64,000 nt of DNA, taken from CAYPLH01 sp964411505 (GTDB lineage Bacteria; Bacillota; Clostridia; CAYPLH01; DUMO01). Where the stretch lies: contig CAYPLH010000017.1 in assembly GCA_964411505.1 (NCBI GenBank), forward strand, positions 1 to 64,000, in the 5' to 3' direction. Within the stretch, counting starts at the first letter, position 1; the number at the start of each line of letters is the position of its first letter. The notes below the pieces were generated by a model that was given only the letters and a program-made list of their open reading frames with translations, had not been told where the DNA came from and made no database searches. Positions 48,250-58,533 of the stretch are shown piece by piece. The translations under genes and the position numbers were made by a program.

Positions 48250-50655
48250 TTACCCCTTCTTTTCCCCTTTACTTTGATTTAATGTAAGTTCTGCAAACTT
48301 TTTAAGTTTATCAAATACAAGCCGGTTTATTGTACCGTATGTATAACTACCATCTTTCCTTAGATTTCCGGCTTTAAGCCCGGTCAATATCTCAATACCT
48401 TCATCAATGGTTTTTATTGGATATATGTGAAATTTACCTTCTTTTACTGCTTCCACCACTTCATCTTTAAGTACAAGATTGACTATATTAGCATATGGAA
48501 TAATAACTCCCTGCTCACCTGTTAATCCACGTATACTACATAAGTCAAAAAACCCCTCTATCTTTTTAGTTGCACCGCCAATAGGCTGAATCTCACCTTT
48601 TTGGTTGACAGATCCGGTAACAGCTATACCTTGTTTAATGGGTACCTCTGCTAGTGATGAGAGTAGCGCGTAAAGTTCGGCGCTAGAAGCACTATCACCA
48701 TCCACACCACCATACAATTGCTCAAAGCAAAGACTAGCAGATAGAGATAGTGGAATCTCCTGTGCATATTTCTGACCTATATAACCGGATAGAATCAAGA
48801 CACCTTTTGAGTGGGATCGTCCACTCATATCCACTTCTCTCTCAACATTTATAATTCCACTTTTCCCCATGTAAGTTGTTGCGGTAATTCGAGAAGGCTT
48901 CCCAAAAGCATAATCCCCTGTGTCCAGTATGGATAATCCATTTATCTGTCCAATAATTGCTCCTTTGGTGTCAATCATAATAACACCTTTTTTCATCATA
49001 TCAAGAAGCTTTTCATCATATTTATTGGATCTCTTTATTTTTTCAGAAATGGCCTTTTTAACATGCTCGCTTCTGACTGTATCACTATTTTCAAGCTCTG
49101 CCCATGTGCAAGATTCACACAACATCTCCACAATATCATTAAGTCTAGTTGTCATTTTATTCTGATCCTCAACAAGCCTTGAGCTGTAATCAACAATACT
49201 TGCAATCCCTGTTCTGTCGAAGGGAAGCATGTTCTCTCTTTCACAAAACCCGCTTATAAACCTTGCCAACTTTGTTATATTAGATTTGCTTCGATCCATC
49301 TCATAATCAAAATCTACTTTGATTTTAAATAGTTTTCTAAAATCTTCGTCATATTGATAAAGAAGCTGATATAAGTGCTCATTGCCTATTAATATGACCT
49401 TTAAATCAATGGGAACAGGCTCAGGCTTAAGCGTTGATACCGCAACAAGTCCCAGAAGTTCCTTTAAATTCTCAACTTCTATCTTTTTTGTCTTGAGTAC
49501 TCTTTTTAATACTTCCCATGATTGATAATTGGAAAGCACATCTTTAGCCTGTAGTATTAGATATCCTCCATTTGCTAGGTGAAGATATCCTGATTTTATT
49601 TTTGTAAAATCAGTAGTGATAGTTCCTAACTCATTCTCATACTCTAACTTCCCTATCAGATTATAAAATGACGGATTAAACTCTACAATTAACGGTGCCC
49701 CTTTGAGTTTGCTGTTATCAACAAAAAGATTTACTTTATACCTATCTGCTCTTGAGCCTGCATGCCTGGTCAAATATGCAATAATAGGCTGACTTTCTGC
49801 ACTTGTTTCATCGGTTCTGAACTGACCTAAGTTTTCTAGGATGTCCTTTTGGACATTATCCAAATAATTAACTATTTTAAGATGTTCTTTATATTTCTCC
49901 TTAAGATTGTTTATGTGAGAACCTATCACAAAAAAGGCTAGCTTGTTTTCCCACTCGTCAATTTTCTTTTCTGCCTTTTTTTCAATTTCACGTATTTTGT
50001 GAATAATCTCAACTGTCTCCTGCTGTACCACATCAGACCTAATATTTATTTCATGCTTTATCGATTCGTCTAGTTCTGAATATTCCTGCATGCTTAGCGC
50101 TTTTCCTTCTACAACCGGCAAAAAATAAACACCTGAAGAATTTGTTCTGACTTTAAATCCATGCTTTTCAACTTTTTGATTAAGTGCCTCGATAAGTTCG
50201 TTTCTCTTGTTTTGATATTCCTTTACAATTTCAGATTTTTCTTTTTCATATTCCTTATTTTCAAAAGCTCTGGTTATCTCAAGCTCAACTTTCTTTACAA
50301 GATTCTCCATATCCTTCTGCCAAACTTTGCCCATACCTGCGGGCAAGCTTACTGCGGTTGGCTGATTAGGATCATCAAAGTTAGAAATATAGCACCAATC
50401 ATCCGGGGTCTTTTCCCGGGTTGCGATCTTTTTGATAAAATTTTGAGCATAGGTTGTTTTACCCGAACCGGTTATACCCGACATGTAGATATTGTAGCCT
50501 CTCATTTTTACTTTAAGACCAAACTCCAGTGCTTCTTCGGCACGCTTCTGCCCGATTATTCCATCCAAAGGCTTGATCTTGGATGTGTCATCAAACTTAA
50601 ACATTCCAGGATCACATTCACTTCGAAGTTTTTTATAACTAAGTTCAAAAGGCAT
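48250..50655 (-). CDS. Lon-like AAA+ protease (LonC/LonB-type, AAA_32)
   Basis: The N-terminal part has Walker A IYMSGITGSGKTTYAQNF (about 57), interrupted by a long coiled region (about 120-290, rich in KEK and EIEKKAEKK). A second ATPase part with GNEHLYQLLYQYDEDFRKLF follows. The C-terminal Lon protease domain has Ser655 (DGDSASSAE) and Lys697/698 (GGATKKIEG). The layout is that of the 'Lon protease family' AAA_32 proteins found beside lon in clostridia, of unsettled substrate. It begins 22 bases after rimI. Confidence 0.88.
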   Translation of the reverse strand: MPFELSYKKLRSECDPGMFKFDDTSKIKPLDGIIGQKRAEEALEFGLKVKMRGYNIYMSGITGSGKTTYAQNFIKKIATREKTPDDWCYISNFDDPNQPTAVSLPAGMGKVWQKDMENLVKKVELEITRAFENKEYEKEKSEIVKEYQNKRNELIEALNQKVEKHGFKVRTNSSGVYFLPVVEGKALSMQEYSELDESIKHEINIRSDVVQQETVEIIHKIREIEKKAEKKIDEWENKLAFFVIGSHINNLKEKYKEHLKIVNYLDNVQKDILENLGQFRTDETSAESQPIIAYLTRHAGSRADRYKVNLFVDNSKLKGAPLIVEFNPSFYNLIGKLEYENELGTITTDFTKIKSGYLHLANGGYLILQAKDVLSNYQSWEVLKRVLKTKKIEVENLKELLGLVAVSTLKPEPVPIDLKVILIGNEHLYQLLYQYDEDFRKLFKIKVDFDYEMDRSKSNITKLARFISGFCERENMLPFDRTGIASIVDYSSRLVEDQNKMTTRLNDIVEMLCESCTWAELENSDTVRSEHVKKAISEKIKRSNKYDEKLLDMMKKGVIMIDTKGAIIGQINGLSILDTGDYAFGKPSRITATTYMGKSGIINVEREVDMSGRSHSKGVLILSGYIGQKYAQEIPLSLSASLCFEQLYGGVDGDSASSAELYALLSSLAEVPIKQGIAVTGSVNQKGEIQPIGGATKKIEGFFDLCSIRGLTGEQGVIIPYANIVNLVLKDEVVEAVKEGKFHIYPIKTIDEGIEILTGLKAGNLRKDGSYTYGTINRLVFDKLKKFAELTLNQSKGEKKG

Positions 50656-50677
50656 TAAAATCCCCCTTTAGCAATTC

Positions 50678-51127
50678 TTACGCATCTTCTTTCCACATTA
50701 TTATAGCATCTTCTTTATTATCAGAATAGTAACCTTTCCTTATTCCCTGCTCAATAAATCCATATTTTCTATAGAATTTAAGTGCTTTTGTGTTTCCAGC
50801 CCGTACTTCCAAAGTAAGTTTTACTATATTTTCATTTTTTGCAAGCACCAACAGATTGTTCATTAAAAAATCTCCAACTCCAATTCCTTGGAACTCAGGG
50901 TGCACAGCAATATTTGTAATATGACCTTCATCAAATATTTTCCACAGTCCTGCATATCCAATAATATTGCAGTCCTTTTTAGCTACAATATATCTTGCAA
51001 ATTTATTACTTTTAATCTCCTCAATGAAAGCCTCTTTTGACCATGGTATACTAAAGCATAAATGCTCTATAATCATAACACCGTCAATATGTTCTATAGT
51101 CATTTTTTCAACTTCTAGGTTGTCCAA
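50678..51127 (-). CDS. rimI: Ribosomal-protein-alanine N-acetyltransferase RimI
   Basis: The GNAT loop VHPEFQGIGVGDFLMNNLL and the sequence LEVRAGNTKALKFYRKYGF are close to RimI. In many Firmicutes rimI sits between tsaB and tsaD, and here it follows tsaB by 132 bases, supporting the name. It acetylates protein N-termini such as ribosomal S18. The start is TTG 51127 after AAGAGGT, or the ATG eight codons later. Confidence 0.88.
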   Translation of the reverse strand: MDNLEVEKMTIEHIDGVMIIEHLCFSIPWSKEAFIEEIKSNKFARYIVAKKDCNIIGYAGLWKIFDEGHITNIAVHPEFQGIGVGDFLMNNLLVLAKNENIVKLTLEVRAGNTKALKFYRKYGFIEQGIRKGYYSDNKEDAIIMWKEDA

Positions 51128-51259
51128 TTCAATAAATACCTCTTATATTTAATCCAAAATTATTCCCCAGAAAGTCACTTTACAAATATTCTTCAAAAAC
51201 CCCAAAGACCTTCTTCTCAAAATTCCCAAAGTAACAATTTATCACCTTAAAGGAAAGTG

Positions 51260-51961
51260 TCAGACTTTCTCTCCAGCAAATTTTCTTTCAGCTTGTGGCT
51301 TCCTCAAATAAAATGGAGTTAGTACGAATGGTTCTTCATATTGACCTTTCACATACTTTTGCAAACCCAGTTCAGCCACTGACGAAGCCCTTTGAAGCAA
51401 TAAATTGCTAGGTGCAAAAAAAGCTTTTTCTCCCAGTGTCTCTTTAAAGAAATCTTTGTGAACCAAAACACCATCTCCGCAAAACATACATTGCCTTTTT
51501 GTCTCTTTCAGTTTTTCAGCCAATTCCCGTACTGTTAATGCTATATAGTCACTTTTCCTTACAAAAATCCCTTCATCCCATGAGTAAATAGCAGTGTAAA
51601 CTTGCATATTTCTTGCATCAATGATGGGACAAATCAGCTTGTCTCCTAGGGGAAGGTTATATGCAAGTGCATCTAGGGTAGATACCCCCACCACTGGTTT
51701 TTTTACTGCATAAGCCATTGACTTTATAGTTACAACACCTATTCTTAGCCCAGTAAATGATCCTGGTCCAACTGATGCTGCGTACACATCAATATCAGCA
51801 GGTTTGAGACGAAGTCCAGACATTAATTCCATTACCATTGGAATAAGCTTTTGCGAATGGGTGTGTCCATCGTTTAATATATATTCACCAAGTACCATGT
51901 TTCCTTCTTTAACTGCAACTGCAGCAGTCATAGATGATGTATCTATTGCAAGGATTTTCAT
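51260..51961 (-). CDS. tsaB: tRNA threonylcarbamoyladenosine biosynthesis protein TsaB
   Basis: TsaB is the TsaD-like scaffold that joins TsaD and TsaE in t6A synthesis. ILAIDTSSMTAAVAV at the start and AASVGPGSFTGLRIGVVTIK match the family; it lacks the HxxxH metal motif of TsaD as expected. 233 aa is normal. It lies after tsaE and before rimI on one strand. Confidence 0.94.
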   Translation of the reverse strand: MKILAIDTSSMTAAVAVKEGNMVLGEYILNDGHTHSQKLIPMVMELMSGLRLKPADIDVYAASVGPGSFTGLRIGVVTIKSMAYAVKKPVVGVSTLDALAYNLPLGDKLICPIIDARNMQVYTAIYSWDEGIFVRKSDYIALTVRELAEKLKETKRQCMFCGDGVLVHKDFFKETLGEKAFFAPSNLLLQRASSVAELGLQKYVKGQYEEPFVLTPFYLRKPQAERKFAGEKV

Positions 51962-52012
51962 ATATTTTTCCTTCCTGTTTTAAAAATACACAAGTAACTT
52001 TATGATTAAAAC

Positions 52013-52116
52013 CCAAAAAGTATATTAGTTGAACTTCGCATACAACATATAGTGTCAGAGTGATTTTTTCTGCAGTATATGTTGTATGTGAAACTAGGCC
52101 AACTTACTTTTGGGGA
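52013..52116. repeat. Inverted repeat between tsaE and tsaB
   Basis: CATACAACATATA (52039-52051) and TATATGTTGTATG (52076-52088) are perfect arms. Pairing continues imperfectly outward for about 25 bases (AAAAGTA/TACTTTT). There is no T-run. It could be a small mobile element or an RNA structure. Confidence 0.65.
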
Positions 52117-52237
52117 AATAATCACTTTATTAAATTTCCAGAAGTTATGCTGCGCAATGCTATAAGCAGTTTTTCTTAAATAATCCTAACTAAGCTGTCA
52201 GTATGATAGTAAACTATAATTCTTTTGTAGACTGATC

Positions 52238-52714
52238 TTAAAATGATCCTGTAAATTCCTTTTTTGCATAGCTATCACCATTGAAAGATACTTCGATAAT
52301 CCTTGTATTGTTTCTTTCATCAGGTTTCTTTTTTATTCTAATCCATATGTTCTCCAATGGAATCATTTCTTTTATCAAGTCAGCCCATTCAATAACTACA
52401 ACTGCCCTGTTATAAATATACTCTTCAAAGCCGATATCATAAAGCTCTTCAGGGTCATTTACCCTATAGACATCAAAATGATACAGCATCTTAGCACCGA
52501 CATACTCGTTTACAATTGTGAATGTCGGACTCGTTATCATTTCATCAATACCTAAAGCCTCTGCTATTCCCTTGGTTAGTTTGGTTTTTCCTGTCCCAAG
52601 ATCGCCTTCAAGACAAACGATATCTCCAGTTCTCACCAAACCACCAATCCATTTTCCCACAGCTTTAGTTTCCTCTTCACTATCTGAGACAATTCTTATT
52701 GTCCTGTTTTCCAT
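52238..52714 (-). CDS. tsaE: tRNA threonylcarbamoyladenosine biosynthesis ATPase TsaE
   Basis: TsaE binds ATP and cycles the TsaBD complex. The P-loop VCLEGDLGTGKTKLTKGI (about 35) and SPTFTIVNEY with LYHFDVYRV are diagnostic, as is VVIEWADLI. ATG 52714 (158 aa) is chosen because GGAG lies 7 bases upstream. An ATG at 52807 would add 31 residues, with no match to the family. Confidence 0.95.
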   Translation of the reverse strand: MENRTIRIVSDSEEETKAVGKWIGGLVRTGDIVCLEGDLGTGKTKLTKGIAEALGIDEMITSPTFTIVNEYVGAKMLYHFDVYRVNDPEELYDIGFEEYIYNRAVVVIEWADLIKEMIPLENIWIRIKKKPDERNNTRIIEVSFNGDSYAKKEFTGSF

Positions 52715-52869
52715 TTTCAATCTCCAACAATCTTCCTGTCCTATATCTTCTCTTGTTGTTCCCATCTTATAATTAATTCCCAAAAAAGTATATTCCATGG
52801 AATGCAATAATTCTATAACACAATGACTTTCTATTCCTAATATGTTTTGTTAAAACATAGGTCGTCATA

Positions 52870-54042
52870 TCATACCTCTGCCTTATATACAATTTCCCCA
52901 TTAATCATGGTATATACTACATGGGTCTTTAAATCAAAGGGGTGATTGCTGAAAACAACAATATCAGCATCCTTTCCACATTCAAGACTACCCACTCTGT
53001 CATCTATTCCTGTAATTTGTGCTGCGTTTATAGTTATAGCTTTTAGTGCATCATTTTCATCCATTCCAGCTTTTGCTGCCATTGCCGCACTTAGGCAAAG
53101 ATATTGTACTGGAATAACAGGATGGTCGGTCATTATCGCTACCTTTATACCAGCTTTAGATAAAATACCCGGACCTTTTATATCTGAATTCTTAAGTTCA
53201 ATTTTGGAACGATCTGAAAGGAGAGGTCCTAGTATTACCGGGTAACCTTCCTTTGCAAGTATTTCTTTAATCAAATAGCCTTCAGTACAATGCTCCAGCG
53301 TCATATTTATACCAAATTCCTTAGCAATTCTTATAGCGGTCAAAATGTCATCCGCTCTATGAGCATGTGTTTTCATTATCATTTCACCTGACACAACTTT
53401 CATAAGAGATTCCATTTTGAAATCAAAATCAGGTTTTTTATTTTTATCATTGTCAATATTATCATAAACAGCTTGTTTGTAATTGCGAGCTTTTATAAGA
53501 GTTTCTCTAAATATAGCTGCAGTTGCCATACGTGTCATAGGGGACTTGCTTTTACTACTGTACACTTTTTTTGGATTTTCTCCCAAAGCCGCTTTCATAG
53601 CCACTGGTTCCTTAATAGTCATTTCATCTATGCTTCTTCCATACGTCTTAACAGCAGCAAACTGACCTCCAATAACATTCGCACTTCCCGGACCGGTCAC
53701 AACAGTCGTAACACCTGCTTCTCTGGCTTCTTTAAATGATCTGTCCGAATGATATATTGCATCAATCGCCCTAAGCTGCGGAGTAATCGGATCACTTACT
53801 TCATTTCCATCTGCACCTTCAAACCCTACAGCATCTTCCCACATTCCAACGTGGCAGTGAGCATCTATAAATCCTGGAAGAACATAACCTCCGGCTGCAT
53901 CAATTATTTCTGTATAATGCTTCTCCTGAATATTTTCCATTGAACCTATTTCATCTATTTTTCCATTGCTGACCACTATATATCCATTATCAATATCCTG
54001 ACCTGTCATGCTTAAAATTTTCGCATTTTTAATAAGAATCAT
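52870..54042 (-). CDS. Amidohydrolase family protein
   Basis: The metal-dependent amidohydrolase fold is shown by GYVLPGFIDAHCHVGMWEDA (HxH), MKTHAHRADDI, LEHCTEGYLI and IMTDHPVIPVQYL (Asp). The end DADIVVFSNHPFDLKTHVVY is the usual composite domain of imidazolonepropionase-like enzymes. 390 aa. The substrate is unknown; cyclic amides or imidazoles are possible. It lies between tsaE and the second sulfatase with no overlap. Confidence 0.87.
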   Translation of the reverse strand: MILIKNAKILSMTGQDIDNGYIVVSNGKIDEIGSMENIQEKHYTEIIDAAGGYVLPGFIDAHCHVGMWEDAVGFEGADGNEVSDPITPQLRAIDAIYHSDRSFKEAREAGVTTVVTGPGSANVIGGQFAAVKTYGRSIDEMTIKEPVAMKAALGENPKKVYSSKSKSPMTRMATAAIFRETLIKARNYKQAVYDNIDNDKNKKPDFDFKMESLMKVVSGEMIMKTHAHRADDILTAIRIAKEFGINMTLEHCTEGYLIKEILAKEGYPVILGPLLSDRSKIELKNSDIKGPGILSKAGIKVAIMTDHPVIPVQYLCLSAAMAAKAGMDENDALKAITINAAQITGIDDRVGSLECGKDADIVVFSNHPFDLKTHVVYTMINGEIVYKAEV

Positions 54043-54146
54043 CTTAATGTCCCCCTAAAACATTCATTAATAAACACTCTTGCATGAAATACTTTTTACA
54101 TTATACCACTTAAGCACTTTTTTTACATCCATATTTTCCTTACTCT

Positions 54147-55628
54147 TCAATCAGCCCACATTTTCCAGTCAAATTCGCACCGCTGTTTTCTTTCAACGTA
54201 TTTTGGCGACACAATATATGGTTTTCCAGCTTGGCATACTAGGTTTTCATTTTCTGTTAGTCCTATATCACGAAGTTCTAATTCCTTTACAAGACGATTT
54301 TTCCAATGAATTAACTCAGATTTGTAAGAGTCATCCTGTGAAAGATCATTTAATTCATAGGGGTCGACTGTTAAATCAAAAAACTGCTCAGTACCAAGTC
54401 TAGGGAACCATATGTATTTATACTTCCCATCGGTCAGATATTGCATCTCCTGTTCTTCTGAATAACAAGTACTATGCTCCCCATGTAAATACTCACGCCA
54501 TTTACAAGTTTCACCATATATTAGCCTCATCATGCTCATTCCGTCAACAGTATCAGGAATTTCTGCGTTAACAAAATCAAGAATAGTCGGCATAATATCC
54601 TGAAGAGTTACCGGCTCGTATACCTTCTTTTTAACAACGCATTTCATTGCTTTTGGTAAATATACAATCATGGGTATATGAGCAGACCCTTCATATGCAT
54701 AGGTTTTGCGCCATAAATTATGATCTCCAAGCATATCTCCATGGTCAGTAGTAAAAATAATCATTGTATTGTCAAGCTGTTTTTTCGTTTTAAGAAAATC
54801 GATTAAACGACCTATCTGATGGTCAATGTGTGTTATAGATCCATAATACCCAGCTCTCGCGCGCTTAATCTCGTCCGGATGCCTGCATCCCCTCCATGCA
54901 TCGGGATGTGCAGCATCAACCGGTTTATCATGCATCAGAGCCCATTCTCCGACAACAGGCTCAGGAATATTCTTTCTCATATACATATCAAAATAGTAAG
55001 GTAGGGCATCATAGGGTGAATGTGGACGTGAAAAGGATACTTTTAGAAAAAACGGAGCAGACGGATCCCTTTTCTTAACAAAATTTATGGCTTCATTAGT
55101 TGTCCAGTTAGTTGGATGCAAAAACTCTGGAGCATGATACGGTCTTGCCATCCATGAATTCCAGCCGATACCATGATCTGTAATGTCATAATCTCCGGTT
55201 TTATTTTTATCAAACCATTCTTTATAATCAGACACAAAATCAGGATCTTTTGCCCTGCCTGATTCATCCAGTACAGTGTGATGAAATCCATTAAGCGCCC
55301 GTTGAGGGAAAAAATGCATTTTCCCTATTCCTTGAGTATGGTATCCTAGTTTTGATAATTCACCGGCAATTGTGTGTGAAAACCCCACGCCCATTTCCCC
55401 CTGACCTTTGCCCATCCCCAGTATGCCTGTATTCCATGGATTCATTCCCGTGATAAGACATGCCCTAGCAGGTATGCAAGATGGGGACGGTGTGTATGCA
55501 TTGCAAAATATCGTTCCCTCTGAGGCTAACCAATCCAAATTGGGAGTTTCAATAACAGAATTTCCATAGCAACCCAAAGAATCAAAACGGTGTTGATCAG
55601 TCATTATTAACAAAATATTCGGTTTCAA
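54147..55628 (-). CDS. Sulfatase family protein (Cys type), second copy
   Basis: The active-site motif SPSCIPARACLITGM (C-x-P-x-R, about residue 49), the metal site ILLIMTDQHRFDSLG and FTTDHGDMLGDHNLWRKTY define a type I sulfatase of 493 aa without signal peptide. It differs clearly from the copy at 46590-48068, so it is an older paralogue or a separate acquisition. Choline-sulfatase or heparin-type substrates are possible. It needs an anaerobic maturase not seen in this window. Confidence 0.87.
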   Translation of the reverse strand: MKPNILLIMTDQHRFDSLGCYGNSVIETPNLDWLASEGTIFCNAYTPSPSCIPARACLITGMNPWNTGILGMGKGQGEMGVGFSHTIAGELSKLGYHTQGIGKMHFFPQRALNGFHHTVLDESGRAKDPDFVSDYKEWFDKNKTGDYDITDHGIGWNSWMARPYHAPEFLHPTNWTTNEAINFVKKRDPSAPFFLKVSFSRPHSPYDALPYYFDMYMRKNIPEPVVGEWALMHDKPVDAAHPDAWRGCRHPDEIKRARAGYYGSITHIDHQIGRLIDFLKTKKQLDNTMIIFTTDHGDMLGDHNLWRKTYAYEGSAHIPMIVYLPKAMKCVVKKKVYEPVTLQDIMPTILDFVNAEIPDTVDGMSMMRLIYGETCKWREYLHGEHSTCYSEEQEMQYLTDGKYKYIWFPRLGTEQFFDLTVDPYELNDLSQDDSYKSELIHWKNRLVKELELRDIGLTENENLVCQAGKPYIVSPKYVERKQRCEFDWKMWAD

Positions 55629-55788
55629 AAGTTGTTACCTCCATAGACTTTTATTATTTGCTTTATATTATTATTGCTTTTTTAGATCAAGTCGTACAAA
55701 CTGCTCACAAGGAGCATCATTTTTCATCATTAGCTTAACTATAGCATCTCTCATTCCATTTTCTACTACTTCATTATATCACTCGCTG

Positions 55789-58533
55789 CTACATCAACAT
55801 TTGGCGAATATCTTCCCATGACAGCTCCCCAACATACTCACTGTTATCTGATATAACAGCATCAAACAGAGCTTGCTTCTTTTCTTTTAAAGCTTGTATC
55901 TTTTCTTCAATTGAACCTTCTGTTATAAGTCTGTACACATTGACAGACTTTTTCTGTCCCATCCTGTGAGCACGGTCGACAGCCTGGTTCTCAACCATCG
56001 GGTTCCACCATGGATCGTATAGGATTACTGTGTCCGCCGATGTGAGGTTTAGCCCGTAGCCTCCTGCTTTAATACTGATTAAAAAAACCCTTATATTATT
56101 ATCTTCATTAAATTTATCTATTATCTCACCACGATTTTCAGAGCTTCCATCAAGGTAAGAAAACATAATATTGTTATTTTTTAGTACCCTAGCCAGGATA
56201 CCCAGCATTTTTGTAAACTGGCTGAAAACGAGAACTTTGCTTCCACTTTCAACACAGTTATTTATCAGCTCTTCAAAAAGCTCAAGTTTAGCCGAAATTT
56301 CATCATTATTCAGATACTTTTCATCGACAAGACCCGGATGGTTGCATATCTGCCTTAACTTAGTGAGCGCCGCAAGAATTGCAATCCTTGACCGTCCAAA
56401 CCCCTTTGATTCCACATTTTCAAACATATCCTTACGAACAGATTTCAGTACTTGCGTATACATTTCAAATTGCTTCTTATTCATTACCACATGTTGAACC
56501 TGTTCAATTTTTTCAGGCAGTTCGGAAAGTGTTTCCTTCTTTGTACGCCTCAGAACAAACGGCTTTATTCTTTGCCTTAGGAGCTCGGGTGAATTCCCAA
56601 AGACTTCATTAAATTTTTTTCTGCCTCCTAAAAAACCCGGCATCAGAAAATCAAAAACCGACCAAAGCTCAAGAAGTGAGTTTTCAATAGGTGTCCCGGT
56701 AAGAGCGAGCCGATTTACTGCTTTTATCAATTTAACCTTCTTTGTACTCTCAGCATCCGGGTTTTTAATATACTGTGCTTCGTCCAGTACGCAGTACTTG
56801 AACGAGTGTTCCTTATAATACTCAATATCGTTCCTCACCAGTGAATATGAGGTGATTACAGCATCATATTCATGAAGCTCCTTTATTTGTTCTTTTCTTT
56901 TACTTGTATCCCCTTCCGGTATCAATACCTTTAAATCGGAAGTGAATTTTCGGATTTCCTCATTCCAGTTATATATAAGGGTTTTAGGACATATTATAAG
57001 CGAAACCCCCTGCCCCTTAACAGTCTTCAGTAAAGTTAGAACTTGGAGTGTTTTACCCAGCCCCATATCATCTGCCAGAATCCCCGAAAGGCCATATTTT
57101 TTCAGGAAAGCCATCCATTTGACACCATTAACCTGATAATTCCTTAATATTTTGATGAGGTTATCTTCAATTTTTATACCATCTAGAAGACTTCCCTGTG
57201 TCGCCTCGTCTAAAAACTGCCTGTAAACGGAATCTCCATTATACTCCACACTTTCAATGCCCGATAAAATTGACTTTAACCCTAATGCTTCTGCCGGACT
57301 TAAACTGAATTCTGCGCCTTCCCTGTTTTGTGCTTTTTCCCTTTTCATATCATTAATAATGGTTAGCAATTTTTCTGTATCAGTCCGGTTTTCTATTTCT
57401 ATATAAGAAGAACCATAAAACAAAAAACCTTTCTCTTTAGACAACATCTCCATCAGATCTTTAAGATTGATGCCAATCTTTTCGCAGTAAAAATCTATAT
57501 CAAAATCAAAAAAATTATTTTCGTTATTATGTTGAGCATTGATCTTAGTACTGATATTACTTTTTTTAAAAGTTAATTTATCTATCCCCTCTTCAATTAT
57601 CACATTATATTTTTTGCATAATTCCGGTAGAATTTCTTTAATCAGCTGTTTGATGCTTTCTATATTTCTGCAAAAATACCTGTCATTATCATATGTAAAA
57701 CAAAATGGGTGTTTATTAAATTCATTGGCTAGAAGAATTTCTTTAATTTCATCTCTCTTGATTTTATATTTACAGCCTTCTTTTTCAGTTAAATAGTGGT
57801 CGCCCTTTACATATTCTCCGCCTATTATAACATCAAGATAATTGCCATATTTCATTACAGGCTTCAAGTACAAATCCCCATTATTACTTTTGCCTGCAAA
57901 GATTTTAATATCAGGATTGATATTGATTTCCTCGATTTTCTCTTTATCAGATTCGGTCCTTTTAATTAATGGAAAAGTTACCCCCGGAATATATCCGGCT
58001 CTTAAATGCTCTGGTATAAGCATTGTCTTTACAACTCCGCTTTTGCTGTTTATTAGCCGGTGAAGTGCTATCGGGAAATCTTTTGGCAGTTTATGCAAAA
58101 CATTATCAGATAAGCAATATCCCGAGAATTTTCCGTATATTATTTCATAGCCTTCTTCCATCTCTACAAATGATTCTTCATCATTTCTTGCAGTTACACG
58201 AATAAACGGGGCAATAATGTCTTCAGCCAGTTTTATAGTTCGTTCCGGTTGCCCATAACATATGTGCTTAGTATTCCTTAAATTGCTGATAATAAAATCT
58301 ATACTGCTATGAGGGAGAATAAACTCATCCTGGAATATTGTTCCTGTTTGAAGTATATATGCAAGCATTATAGTAAACTGTGGGGAAATCTTTTTAGCCA
58401 TACCCATATTAGGCATAAAATATCTTATAGCTCCCCTGTTTTCTGTAAAAAACTTCATTGAAAATACCAGATCGTCATACTTAAACTCAGGCTTATACAT
58501 ATTAAACCAGTTAAACTGTGCATAAACTGACAA
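55789..58533 (-). CDS. SNF2/Rad54 family DNA-dependent ATPase
   Basis: The C-terminal half is a SWI2/SNF2 motor with Walker A GILADDMGLGKTLQ (about 480), the DEAQYIKN box, LTGTPIENSLLELWS, and the helicase C motifs VFSQFTKML, FLISIKAGGYGLNLT and DRAHRMGQ. The N-terminal about 450 residues match the bacterial SNF2-associated region. 914 aa. It translocates on double-stranded DNA; cellular role is unsettled. It lies at the edge of the restriction region and may be part of it. The start is TTG 58533. Confidence 0.9.
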   Translation of the reverse strand: MSVYAQFNWFNMYKPEFKYDDLVFSMKFFTENRGAIRYFMPNMGMAKKISPQFTIMLAYILQTGTIFQDEFILPHSSIDFIISNLRNTKHICYGQPERTIKLAEDIIAPFIRVTARNDEESFVEMEEGYEIIYGKFSGYCLSDNVLHKLPKDFPIALHRLINSKSGVVKTMLIPEHLRAGYIPGVTFPLIKRTESDKEKIEEININPDIKIFAGKSNNGDLYLKPVMKYGNYLDVIIGGEYVKGDHYLTEKEGCKYKIKRDEIKEILLANEFNKHPFCFTYDNDRYFCRNIESIKQLIKEILPELCKKYNVIIEEGIDKLTFKKSNISTKINAQHNNENNFFDFDIDFYCEKIGINLKDLMEMLSKEKGFLFYGSSYIEIENRTDTEKLLTIINDMKREKAQNREGAEFSLSPAEALGLKSILSGIESVEYNGDSVYRQFLDEATQGSLLDGIKIEDNLIKILRNYQVNGVKWMAFLKKYGLSGILADDMGLGKTLQVLTLLKTVKGQGVSLIICPKTLIYNWNEEIRKFTSDLKVLIPEGDTSKRKEQIKELHEYDAVITSYSLVRNDIEYYKEHSFKYCVLDEAQYIKNPDAESTKKVKLIKAVNRLALTGTPIENSLLELWSVFDFLMPGFLGGRKKFNEVFGNSPELLRQRIKPFVLRRTKKETLSELPEKIEQVQHVVMNKKQFEMYTQVLKSVRKDMFENVESKGFGRSRIAILAALTKLRQICNHPGLVDEKYLNNDEISAKLELFEELINNCVESGSKVLVFSQFTKMLGILARVLKNNNIMFSYLDGSSENRGEIIDKFNEDNNIRVFLISIKAGGYGLNLTSADTVILYDPWWNPMVENQAVDRAHRMGQKKSVNVYRLITEGSIEEKIQALKEKKQALFDAVISDNSEYVGELSWEDIRQMLM

